DNA of 9,675 nucleotides from Candidatus Roizmanbacteria bacterium (GTDB lineage Bacteria > Patescibacteriota > Microgenomatia > UBA1406 > GWC2-37-13), in NCBI GenBank assembly GCA_026395475.1, contig JAPLYQ010000094.1, positions 1 through 9,675 on the forward strand, read 5' to 3'. Under the pieces are notes generated by a model, which was not told where the DNA came from, ran no database searches, and was given only the letters and a program-made list of their open reading frames with translations. This document shows, one piece after another, positions 1 to 7,263 of the stretch. A program made the position numbers and the translations under genes. Position 1 is the stretch's first letter. Each line of letters starts with the position of its first letter.

Positions 1-1
1 A

Positions 2-778
2 AATCTTCTGGAAGGGACTGCATACCATTTGCGCATCGCAGCAGAGGACGATGAAGCGAATATCTATTATAGTGATGACTATACATTCGAAACATTGCCT
101 ACACCAAAAATCATCGGACTTCGAATGCAACAGGTCGTTGGAATGCCTACTGCAACGGTCCGATTATTATGGACTACAAACACTCTCGCCAGTTCCATCG
201 TTACTTACTACCCAACAAAAATTCCTCAACAAGCAACTGACAACATTAGTTTAGCGTTGAAAAAAACACATGATGTTATATTAAAAAATTTACTTGATGA
301 TACCGATTACACTATTATTATCAAAGGAAAAGATTCATCAGGAAATGAAGCAAAGGCGGAAACAAAAGTCCTCAAAACAGCAAGCGATGTTCGCCCTCCT
401 GAAATACAAAACTTAAACGTTGAGTCAACTATTATTGGCGTTGGAGAAGAAGCTCGAGCCCAAATTGTGGTGTCATGGGATACCGATGAGCCAAGTACCA
501 CTCAAATTGAATACGGACAAGGCACTGGCACAACATATAATCAGACAACTCAGTTAGATTCAAATAAAACCTCAAATCATATCGTAACCATTACAGGTTT
601 GAGTCCATCTAAAATTTATCATCTCCGTGCGCTTTCAAAAGATAAGGCAGACAATCTTGCACAGTCGCTCGATACAGTAATTATCACCCCAAAATCAACG
701 AAGGACGCATTAAACTTAGTTATATATAACCTTTCTAAAACATTTGGATTTTTGAGAGTATTTACGAATACAAAATAA
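2..778 (+). CDS. Fibronectin type III repeat extracellular protein, C-terminal part (5' end outside window)
   Basis: The reading frame is open from base 2, and the residues before the first possible internal start (TTG at 29) already read as the end of an FN3 domain (L-x-EGTAYHLRI). The true start is therefore upstream, and 258 residues are visible. I see the last strands of one FN3 domain (to about residue 34), a second domain at about 36-128 (LLWTTN near the front, DTDYTIIIKGKDSSGN near the end) and a third at about 132-230 (VSWDTDEPSTTQIEYG, then LSPSKIYHLRALSKDKADN). These alternating W-T-D-x-x-S/T and Y-x-x-x-A-x-D-x-x-x-N patterns are typical of bacterial FN3 and purple-acid-phosphatase-N-like modules. 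Such modules are usually extracellular spacers or binding units. The last 28 residues are basic and moderately hydrophobic and match no domain I know. The stop is 1 bp before the ABC ATPase start, so the two are probably co-translated. I infer an envelope partner of that transporter. Its N-terminal domains are unknown. Confidence 0.85.
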   Translation, partial: NLLEGTAYHLRIAAEDDEANIYYSDDYTFETLPTPKIIGLRMQQVVGMPTATVRLLWTTNTLASSIVTYYPTKIPQQATDNISLALKKTHDVILKNLLDDTDYTIIIKGKDSSGNEAKAETKVLKTASDVRPPEIQNLNVESTIIGVGEEARAQIVVSWDTDEPSTTQIEYGQGTGTTYNQTTQLDSNKTSNHIVTITGLSPSKIYHLRALSKDKADNLAQSLDTVIITPKSTKDALNLVIYNLSKTFGFLRVFTNTK

Positions 779-779
779 T

Positions 780-1574
780 ATGGCAAACGCATCTAATCAA
801 TTATTGGAAATAAGAGATTTAAGAAAATCATTTCCCATTGGTGGTGGAGGAGTCGTAGAAATATTAAAAGGAATAAATATAACCATTAATAAAGGTGAAT
901 TTGGAGTTATATTCGGTCCTTCAGGATGTGGGAAAAGCACACTTCTTCATTGTCTACTCGGACTTGAGAATCCTTCGTCAGGTTCCGTTTCCATGGAAGG
1001 GCAAAATTTATATGAAATCAGTGAAGATCAACGATCCCTCTATCGAAGACATAAAGTAAGTATTATTTATCAACAACCACTGTGGATATCATCTCTGAGC
1101 GTCATTGAAAATGTAAAATTCCCCCTTTATTTGCTTGATTTGAATGAGGAGGAGATTGAAACAAAGGCGTGGGAAGTGTTACATCAGGTAGGTATGGATA
1201 AATGGGCACAGTATGTCCCAACAACCTTAAGTTCTGGACAACAACAAAAGATTAGTTTGGCTCGAGCCCTCATTCTTGACCCATTGATGATTGTTGCAGA
1301 TGAGCCAACGGGAAATCTTGATACTGTTTCTGGTCAGGAATTAATACAGACGTTCATGAAGCTTATTGATGTTGGGAAAACAGTCGTGATGGTTACACAT
1401 GATCTTGAATATTTAAGATATGGAACAAAAATATTCCATATGGTCGATGGGGAAGTGGTAGAAGAATATCAACCAAAAAATAAAGCATCAATTGTTATTG
1501 GTAAAAAGGGTGGGAGTGGAGATGATACAGCAAATGTTCGTGATCCAAAGTTCCTAGAAAAGTTGCACTTATGA
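780..1574 (+). CDS. ABC transporter ATP-binding protein, MacB/LolD type
   Basis: This is a complete 264-residue cytoplasmic ATPase. It shows Walker A GPSGCGKST (46-54), Q-loop IIYQQ (95-99), signature LSSGQQQK (150-157, Ser where LSGGQ has its first Gly), Walker B LMIVADEP (169-176, with catalytic E175), D-loop GNLD (178-181) and H-loop H207 in VMVTHD. The length and the form of these motifs fit the LolD/MacB/FtsE group, which powers envelope work through FtsX-like permeases rather than classical import. A C-terminal tail of about 30 residues after the H-loop domain (from about 231) is Lys/Gly-rich and ends in LEKLHL; it is longer than the usual LolD end and may contact the permease. The start lies 1 bp after the FN3 gene stop and has no Shine-Dalgarno motif. 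The stop overlaps the permease start by 4 bp (ATGA), which indicates translational coupling. The transported substrate, if any, cannot be read from this subunit. Confidence 0.95.
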   Translation: MANASNQLLEIRDLRKSFPIGGGGVVEILKGINITINKGEFGVIFGPSGCGKSTLLHCLLGLENPSSGSVSMEGQNLYEISEDQRSLYRRHKVSIIYQQPLWISSLSVIENVKFPLYLLDLNEEEIETKAWEVLHQVGMDKWAQYVPTTLSSGQQQKISLARALILDPLMIVADEPTGNLDTVSGQELIQTFMKLIDVGKTVVMVTHDLEYLRYGTKIFHMVDGEVVEEYQPKNKASIVIGKKGGSGDDTANVRDPKFLEKLHL

Positions 1575-3646
1575 AATCAAAAATAGTACACATAGCGCGC
1601 ACGGCGATTTCTCCAAAATTTTGGAAAGAAGTATTTCGCCAAATCTATTTGTTTGTGGGATTTTTTGTTCTGCTTATTTTATTTTTGATTAGTAAAATAT
1701 TCTCTCATTTGTTATTTTTGCCGATTATTGGTCGATTAATTTATAAAATAAACTTTGCAACAGGGAAAACGATTCCTCATTACGAGCAATTATTGAGTAA
1801 TAAAATTGATGGGATGAGACCATCTGAAGTAAGACGAAGTTATCTTATCGGACTTGCACTCAAAAATTTATTAGCAAAAAAAACACGTTCGTTTATTACC
1901 ATGTTTGGTATGGCGGTTGGAATTGGGATTATTGTATTCCTCATTTCACTGGGATATGGAATTGAGCGTCTTGTTATTTCTCGTATAGCATCTCTTGATG
2001 AGCTTCGTATGATTGATGTCTCATCAAGCGAAAACACATCTCTTCGTCTCAATAAATCTGTTTTTGATAAAATAACCGCGCTTCCAAAAATAGAAAAAGT
2101 GATTCCCATTGTTTCCATTGTCGGAAAAATTTCATTCGGTGGCGCACAAACAGACGTTCTTGTATATGCTGTGCCAAGAAGCTACTTAGATGCAATTAAG
2201 GTCCAGCCAAAAGATGGCAAATTCTTTACCAACAATCAGTCGTTTGATAATACAACTGCAATGAAGGAATCAACCGGGTCAGTTGCAGGGGCAAAAACTG
2301 CAATGACAAAAGTCCAAATGGGTTCAAAGATTGATGAAAACAACTATTCCGTAACCATTTTGCCGCAGCAAGCTGCACTTGTCTCGGAAACGTGTGATAT
2401 TACTTCAAAAACACTTGGGTATTCAGCCCGAATTGAAGGTGGATTTACTGGAAATCTCTATTGGGGGAGTCAATATTCACCATTTGATGATTTTGGGCGG
2501 GGAGCATACGACGTAAAACGAGATGTATATGTAGGGAAATGGGTAAAAGGTATTATGCCTCTTTACAATAAAAATACAGACGATACACTTGCGCCTCTTC
2601 TTGACGATATGGGGAGACAGGTGTGGAAGGAAGGGTGTATTCAAGAACGATTTGTGCAAAAAGAAGAAATTATTAAAGTAACAAAAGCACAAGTCCTAGG
2701 AGAATCAACAAGTAGCGCAACACTTGATACAACACAACAAACATATGATGCGGTGGTAGTTGCAAGTGATTCATCAGGGTTTGAAATGGTATCTCTTCAA
2801 GCTAGTGGTTCTGCTGGAATGACTAAAACCCCTGATAAATTAAAGTTTTCCTCAGCACCAGATGGAACGGCGGTTGTGTCAACAGGACTTCTCAATCTTC
2901 TTGGGATTGCAGAAAAAAAAGCTGTTGGAGCTACCTTCAAGTCATCATTTATTATTGGAAAAAGTCTTCTTCCAAGTGTTGAAGGGAAAGTACAGTCACA
3001 AGATCAGACATATACAATTGTTGGTGTTATTGATGACGCAAATAGTACCTATTTTTATATTCCTTATGCGGATATGAAGAAGCTTTCTATCCCCCATGTG
3101 TCTCAGTTCAAGGTGGTATTAAAGGATGCGGAAAGTCTTGCAAAAACACGTAAAGAAATAGAAACATTCGGTTTCCGAACAAATAGTACCTATGATACTG
3201 TCAAACAAATTGAGTCCTTATTTGTGAGTTTACGGGTAATTCTCGCAGTCCTGGGACTTGTGGCACTGGGCATTGCTGCTCTTGGTATGTTTAATACTCT
3301 CACCGTGTCACTTCTTGAAAGAACTCGTGAGATTGGTGGTATGAAAACAATGGGTATGGTGAGTGAAGAGGTGCAAGACCTCTTTATCGCAGAAGCTATG
3401 ATCATGGGATTATCAGGTGGCATAGGCGGTCTCACATTAGGATATTTAGTAGGGAAGGGACTATCGCTTCTTGTTTCAGCAGTTGCTCTTTCCCAAGGGC
3501 AAGGATATTTGGATCTTACCTATATTCCATGGAACTTTACCGTCTTTATTCTCATTACGTCATTTATTGTCGGAGTTATAACTGGACTATACCCAGCTCA
3601 ACGTGCAAAGAACATATCAGCACTTAATGCATTGAGATATGAATAG
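1571..3646 (+). CDS. MacB/FtsX-family ABC permease with large extracytoplasmic insertion
   Basis: This 691-residue membrane protein is much longer than typical MacB-type permeases without a fused ATPase (about 400 residues). The family core is clear: a first core TM at about 108-129, a periplasmic MacB-PCD-like domain, and three C-terminal TMs at about 551-578, 606-638 and 653-676. The cytoplasmic coupling segment LLERTREIGGMKTMG (581-595) and the terminal PAQRAKNISALNALRYE are FtsX/MacB hallmarks. Two parts are unusual. An N-terminal hydrophobic stretch at about 25-58 precedes the core and could be one TM or a hairpin. A roughly 200-residue insertion (about 220-430) interrupts the extracytoplasmic domain, contains C275 and C356, and has an SH3-like look at about 265-332 (LGYSARIEGG, then LYWGSQY, then GKWVKG). 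The start overlaps the ATPase stop, so the two surely form one transporter. Members of this superfamily export macrolides or lipoproteins, or drive cell-wall hydrolases by mechanotransmission; which applies here is not visible. No MacA- or TolC-like partner lies in the window. Confidence 0.93.
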   Translation: MKSKIVHIARTAISPKFWKEVFRQIYLFVGFFVLLILFLISKIFSHLLFLPIIGRLIYKINFATGKTIPHYEQLLSNKIDGMRPSEVRRSYLIGLALKNLLAKKTRSFITMFGMAVGIGIIVFLISLGYGIERLVISRIASLDELRMIDVSSSENTSLRLNKSVFDKITALPKIEKVIPIVSIVGKISFGGAQTDVLVYAVPRSYLDAIKVQPKDGKFFTNNQSFDNTTAMKESTGSVAGAKTAMTKVQMGSKIDENNYSVTILPQQAALVSETCDITSKTLGYSARIEGGFTGNLYWGSQYSPFDDFGRGAYDVKRDVYVGKWVKGIMPLYNKNTDDTLAPLLDDMGRQVWKEGCIQERFVQKEEIIKVTKAQVLGESTSSATLDTTQQTYDAVVVASDSSGFEMVSLQASGSAGMTKTPDKLKFSSAPDGTAVVSTGLLNLLGIAEKKAVGATFKSSFIIGKSLLPSVEGKVQSQDQTYTIVGVIDDANSTYFYIPYADMKKLSIPHVSQFKVVLKDAESLAKTRKEIETFGFRTNSTYDTVKQIESLFVSLRVILAVLGLVALGIAALGMFNTLTVSLLERTREIGGMKTMGMVSEEVQDLFIAEAMIMGLSGGIGGLTLGYLVGKGLSLLVSAVALSQGQGYLDLTYIPWNFTVFILITSFIVGVITGLYPAQRAKNISALNALRYE

Positions 3647-3661
3647 TGAGTATGTTCTTTT

Positions 3662-3686
3662 TATACTATACTAGGGGATAGTATAG
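3662..3686. repeat. AT-rich inverted repeat between permease and response regulator genes
   Basis: Two nested, overlapping inverted repeats are visible: TATACTAT at 3662-3669 with ATAGTATA at 3678-3685, and CTATACTA at 3666-3673 with TAGTATAG at 3679-3686 (loop GGGGA). Both have perfect 8-bp arms. The left side also holds two staggered TATACT hexamers (3662-3667 and 3667-3672) that look like -10 boxes, without a clear -35. A T8 run at 3705-3712, then A6, lies 18 bp downstream, too far for a standard intrinsic terminator. The site could be an operator or promoter for the downstream receiver gene or a weak 3' hairpin of the transporter operon; the sequence does not decide. Confidence 0.4.
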
Positions 3687-3722
3687 AAAATTAATTAATT
3701 ATTATTTTTTTTAAAAAATAAA

Positions 3723-4109
3723 ATGACAGTACCAAAAATAAAAATCTTAATAGTCGAAGATGATATCTTTATGATGAAGTTGTATGCAAAGGTTTTTGAA
3801 TTGGAAGGGTTTGAAGTTACTTCTGCGGTAAATGGGCAAGAAGGACTTTTACATGTTTATAAAGAGAATCCTACTGTTATTCTTGCAGACATCATGATGC
3901 CGGAAATGAACGGGCTTGAACTTTTGGGCAAAATAAAAGCAGATCCATTGACAAAAAAAATACCGGTTATTATACTTACCAATCTTGCAGGAAAGACTGA
4001 ATCAGATACAGCAATTGCAAAAGGGGCTATAAAATATATCGTAAAGAGTGAACATGATCCTAAAGAAGTCGTTGCGATTGTGAAGGAAGTACTAGCCACA
4101 ATAAAATAA
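3723..4109 (+). CDS. Stand-alone CheY-like response regulator (receiver domain only), copy 1
   Basis: At 128 residues this is one receiver domain with no output domain. Conserved sites are present: acidic pocket E12-D13-D14 (VEDD), phospho-acceptor D56 in ILADIMMPEMNG, switch Thr T86 in ILTNLAG, and Lys K108 in YIVKSE. It should be phosphorylated on D56 by a histidine kinase and act through protein contacts, as CheY, Spo0F or DivK do. It is about two thirds identical to the receiver at 7770-8177 (82 matches over 120 gap-free positions counted by hand). No kinase is adjacent. It sits 76 bp after the permease and 101 bp before the secreted protein gene. The sequence before its ATG is almost pure A/T with no Shine-Dalgarno motif. 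The start is fixed because the receiver fold begins four residues later. Confidence 0.95.
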   Translation: MTVPKIKILIVEDDIFMMKLYAKVFELEGFEVTSAVNGQEGLLHVYKENPTVILADIMMPEMNGLELLGKIKADPLTKKIPVIILTNLAGKTESDTAIAKGAIKYIVKSEHDPKEVVAIVKEVLATIK

Positions 4110-4164
4110 CTCTATATACACTTCAAAAAGTATAAGACTATACAAAATACAGAACTCACTTTTG

Positions 4165-4173
4165 TGCTACACT
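4165..4173 (+). promoter_or_regulatory. Possible extended -10 promoter of the secreted FN3/Ig protein gene
   Basis: TGCTACACT is reached as TG at 4165-4166, one base, then TACACT at 4168-4173. This fits an extended -10 element (TGnTATAAT-like) about 38 bp before the ATG at 4211. I see no good -35 hexamer at the right distance, which is common for extended -10 promoters. The surrounding 101-bp gap (4110-4210) is the longest in the window and carries other -10-like strings (TATAAG at 4131, TATACA near 4139). The next ATG has only a weak GGG, about 17 bp upstream, as a possible ribosome contact. Confidence 0.35.
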
Positions 4174-4210
4174 AAATATGAGTTGAAACAGGGAAACACA
4201 ACTTCATAGT

Positions 4211-6319
4211 ATGAAAAAAACTGTTCAAACATTTTTGTTCATAGGATTCATTCTTTTTGCGTGCAATAGAACTGTTTTTGGTGGTTGTGATGTAAGTGTT
4301 TCACCAAGAGACGTACGCACAGGAAGTTCTGAAATCTTTCATTTTAATGTTACCAACAATGGCTCAGATCCCATAACATACGTAAAAGTTCCCACAAATT
4401 TAGATGGTGCAGTTGTTGTAACAGGAGCAAACTCTGCAGATTGGACTTTAGCAACCCCAGGAGGGGCTGATGTGTTTAATTCAGGAAGTATTGCTCCAGG
4501 AGATTCACATGTTTTTGATATAAGTGGAGATGCAACAAATAATCCAAGAAGTTTTAGTTGGACACTTGGAGCTTCAGAATCGGATGGAAATGCAGTATTT
4601 AATTGCAATGAGGTAATGATAAATATTGAAGATGCGCCTGTTCCCACAACCATTCCTGAAGAACCTACCCCAACCTCGGTGCCAGCCCCAGGAATTTCAG
4701 GGATCGCAGTTGCAGCAGGACCAAGTAGTGCAACAGTTACATGGAAGTTAGACCAAACAGCAACAACTGTTGTCTATTACGGCACAACCTCTGAATATGG
4801 ATATGCAGCATCAACAACGAGTGATGATCCAGAAAGAGTAGTTCTTTCAAATTTATCATCCTCAACTACGTATCATTATGAAATCCAAGCAAGTGGGGCA
4901 GGAGGGACAACGGTCGTAACCGACAATGCTTTTACCACAGCAGCTGTCGGGAGCACAACCTCAACAACATCTACCGCGACTTCTACTACGACAACCGTAA
5001 ACACAACTTCGACAATTACAAAAACAGTTGTACTTACAGATACTATTGCGCCGATTGTACAAATAAATACCAAAGCTGTAAAAGCTTCGGAGAAAGCACC
5101 AAAAATTGAGGGAATTGTGACAGATTCTGGACTGATAAACGCAGGAATTTCAAAGATCCAATATTCGATTGATTCAGGCAAAAGTTGGCTTCTTATTAGT
5201 GAACCAAATGGGGCAACCAAGGCAAATTTTGCTTTTACTCCAGAACTCTCAGAAGACGGCAATTATCCCATTAAAATAAGAGCACTAGATAAGAGTGGCA
5301 ATAGTGGAATTAGTTCAACTTTTTTGGTTATCATAGATCGATTGCCTCCACGCATCATTCACAGCCTCTGGCATGTGGGGCCACTTCTCATTAATAGTAA
5401 TATGTCAGGAAAAAGCGAGTTAGTAATAGGAGTCCCAACTCATCTTGTAGTTCAAGGAGTTGGCGGTATCACAGAAATGAAACTTACTCTTGGAACTAAA
5501 ACTTTTGTCCTTAAAAATAATAGAGAAAATGGATTTTGGGAAACAACAGTTCTTATTACAGATGCTGGAGAATGGGACGCAATTATTCATGCGGTTGATG
5601 GGGGAGGATCAATAATTGATAAAAAAATAGGGACAATTGTAACTCATTCCAATATATCTATTCTTCCCTCTAAAACAGTAACAACAGTTTGGAGATATGA
5701 TGCTATGACGGGACAGTTCAATCAGTGGAATGGAGCACCATATTCACAAAATAATCCTCGTGGAGCAGGGTTAAATTGGTTTCTCCCTCCAGGGTCCTAT
5801 TATTTCAGTCTTTCTGCTCCAGGATATAACACCGCTGTTAGCAATATTTTTACACTTTCCGAAAGTCAAGTGGTTACTATTAATGCAAAAATGGAAAAAT
5901 GGAATCTATGGAGTTTATTAGGGGTAACTTCACAGTTTAGAGTGACACCGTCCACTTCCAATAGTGAGTCTAAAACTAATGTATTAGTAGGGAAACAACT
6001 TCCATGGCTTGAAAAAAATGGATGGGAAGGAAAAAATGTGGTTCTTTCCATTATTCCTTCGTGGGATCCCTCGGCTGCGAGTCGATTTGTTTTACTTTCC
6101 AAAAATGCCAATCAACAGACAAATACTCCATACATTATTGTTATCCCAGGGGCAAATACTTCTACTGTCAATCTCATCAAAAGTCGTGGCAACTATAGTC
6201 CAACCTTTGTTGCGGATCCCGACGGAGAAAGCTTACAAGATTTACAAGGAATGCATCTACCCTTAACAGTTCGAGTCAATCAAAAGGGAATCATTGAAGA
6301 AGTTGTTATACTGAAATAA
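4211..6319 (+). CDS. Secreted multidomain FN3/Ig-like protein with C-terminal thioredoxin-like domain
   Basis: This is a 702-residue exported protein. Its N-terminus is a signal sequence: KK, then a hydrophobic core to about residue 17. C18 follows LFA, a poor lipobox because of the Phe; signal peptidase I cleavage near VFG/G (22-25) is the alternative. Residues 26-140 form a beta-rich domain with C26 and C132 placed to form a disulfide. A Pro/Thr linker (141-160) leads to an FN3 domain (about 161-243; TVTWKLDQTATTVVYYG, TTYHYEI). A Thr/Ser-rich linker (about 242-272) follows, then two Ig-like beta domains (about 279-378 and 380-478). A PEGA/carboxypeptidase-regulatory-like domain comes next (about 485-562; WFLPPGSYYFSLSAPGY). 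Residues about 590-702 read as a TlpA/AhpC-like thioredoxin fold with W618-D-P-S-A622 in place of WCxxC and a cis-Pro-like P684, so it is probably redox-inactive. I infer a surface scaffold or ligand-binding protein. It ends 2 bp before the receptor gene, suggesting one operon. Confidence 0.9.
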   Translation: MKKTVQTFLFIGFILFACNRTVFGGCDVSVSPRDVRTGSSEIFHFNVTNNGSDPITYVKVPTNLDGAVVVTGANSADWTLATPGGADVFNSGSIAPGDSHVFDISGDATNNPRSFSWTLGASESDGNAVFNCNEVMINIEDAPVPTTIPEEPTPTSVPAPGISGIAVAAGPSSATVTWKLDQTATTVVYYGTTSEYGYAASTTSDDPERVVLSNLSSSTTYHYEIQASGAGGTTVVTDNAFTTAAVGSTTSTTSTATSTTTTVNTTSTITKTVVLTDTIAPIVQINTKAVKASEKAPKIEGIVTDSGLINAGISKIQYSIDSGKSWLLISEPNGATKANFAFTPELSEDGNYPIKIRALDKSGNSGISSTFLVIIDRLPPRIIHSLWHVGPLLINSNMSGKSELVIGVPTHLVVQGVGGITEMKLTLGTKTFVLKNNRENGFWETTVLITDAGEWDAIIHAVDGGGSIIDKKIGTIVTHSNISILPSKTVTTVWRYDAMTGQFNQWNGAPYSQNNPRGAGLNWFLPPGSYYFSLSAPGYNTAVSNIFTLSESQVVTINAKMEKWNLWSLLGVTSQFRVTPSTSNSESKTNVLVGKQLPWLEKNGWEGKNVVLSIIPSWDPSAASRFVLLSKNANQQTNTPYIIVIPGANTSTVNLIKSRGNYSPTFVADPDGESLQDLQGMHLPLTVRVNQKGIIEEVVILK

Positions 6320-6321
6320 AT

Positions 6322-7263
6322 ATGTGGACAATTTTTAGTTTAGAAATAAGCAGATTCAGCATACTGGTCCTCGCGGCACTTATTGTTTTTGGATTGTTTT
6401 GGTTGTATTTTGATGCCTGGACGGAGCGAAAAAATAAACGAGATGTTCCTCTCCTTCTTGGTCTTTTATTATTGTCACTTTCACTACTAGCTCAGGGGAT
6501 GACTCTTGAGACGCAAGTACTGACTAGTGCGTGGAAAGGGAATTGGATTGAAATCATCAGATCGGGATATTTATATTTGCGCATAGTCGCATATCTCTGC
6601 ATGATTATTGGCTTATGTCTAACGCCCATTGAAAAACGCCCAGAGCTTAATATGGTTATTGGGCTGGGAACAGTTGCACTTCCGTTGCAATTTTCCCTTC
6701 CCATATTATCTGCCATTGTTGCACTGTTGTATTGGCGAAGGGCAAGCGTGGGACTTGAGCAACATGTGAGTAAAGTTGCATTAGGTTTTAGCATTATTGC
6801 ATTATATGAATTGTTAGGTCTTGGCGCTCTGTTCCGCACGACGCATGTCGTGTGGATATCACGCTTAGTAGCTCCTTTTGGACTAGTAAATTGCATACAA
6901 TATGGACTCCTCATTATTGCTCTTTATATTCTGGCACGTTGGACATGGTACTATCTGTTGAAACGGCTTTCAACACAGTTGTTTATGTTGATATTATCTG
7001 GAGCAGTGGGGCTTTCCCTTCTTATCACTGGTCTATTTGTATCTCTTTTGTTAAAAAGCGTCGAGACAGAATCACTACAAAAATTAATGAGTAATGCAAA
7101 AGTCGTCTCCAGTCTTTTGGAAGAAAAAAAAGCACGACTCATCTCTGAAACAAAATTTTTATCTGTTGATCCTGTCGTTCTTTCTAGTATTTCAAGTGGT
7201 GACAGAACACAACTGCTTCCACTTATCAAAAAACATATGCTGCAAACAGGAGTAACGAGATAA
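6322..7263 (+). CDS. Seven-TM Cache-type receptor, N-terminal half of an interrupted gene
   Basis: This 313-residue frame starts 2 bp after the secreted protein's stop and has no Shine-Dalgarno motif. Hydrophobic segments at about 11-30, 43-60, 84-102, 111-137, 151-171, 185-206 and 219-244 give seven membrane helices. They look like an N-terminal 7TM sensor module, but I cannot name the family. After the last one comes an amphipathic helical stretch (245-275; ESLQKLMSNAKVVSSLLEEK) and SVDPVVLSSISSGDRTQLLPLIKKHMLQTGV, which is the typical opening of an extracellular double-Cache domain. The frame then stops at a TAA (7261-7263) in mid-domain. The next frame carries on the same domain directly, so this is the front half of one receptor gene. 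By itself it would be a membrane protein with a torn sensor domain. Sequencing or assembly error is a real alternative to biological decay. Confidence 0.7.
   Translation: MWTIFSLEISRFSILVLAALIVFGLFWLYFDAWTERKNKRDVPLLLGLLLLSLSLLAQGMTLETQVLTSAWKGNWIEIIRSGYLYLRIVAYLCMIIGLCLTPIEKRPELNMVIGLGTVALPLQFSLPILSAIVALLYWRRASVGLEQHVSKVALGFSIIALYELLGLGALFRTTHVVWISRLVAPFGLVNCIQYGLLIIALYILARWTWYYLLKRLSTQLFMLILSGAVGLSLLITGLFVSLLLKSVETESLQKLMSNAKVVSSLLEEKKARLISETKFLSVDPVVLSSISSGDRTQLLPLIKKHMLQTGVTR

Noticed and set aside
29..778. TTG at 29 as the real start of the FN3 gene
   Set aside because: The frame is open upstream, and residues before 29 already belong to an FN3 domain; there is also no signal peptide.
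1571..1574. TGA recoding (alternative genetic code)
   Set aside because: The TGA ends the ATPase exactly at the coupled permease start, no in-frame TGA occurs inside the recognised domains, and glycine is written with GGN codons throughout.
3662..3712. Intrinsic terminator after the permease gene
   Set aside because: The hairpin stem is AT-rich and is followed by AAAATTAATT; the T8 run comes 18 bp later, so the standard hairpin-plus-U-tract layout is absent.
4948..5025. Tandem DNA repeat in the ACA/ACT-rich stretch
   Set aside because: No constant repeat unit is present; codons vary, so it is a Thr/Ser-rich protein linker rather than a DNA repeat.
4876..5262. Antisense open frame rich in Val opposite the Thr-rich linker
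   Set aside because: It is the complement of ACA/ACT codon runs on the sense strand; it has low complexity, no domain, and lies inside a well-supported gene.
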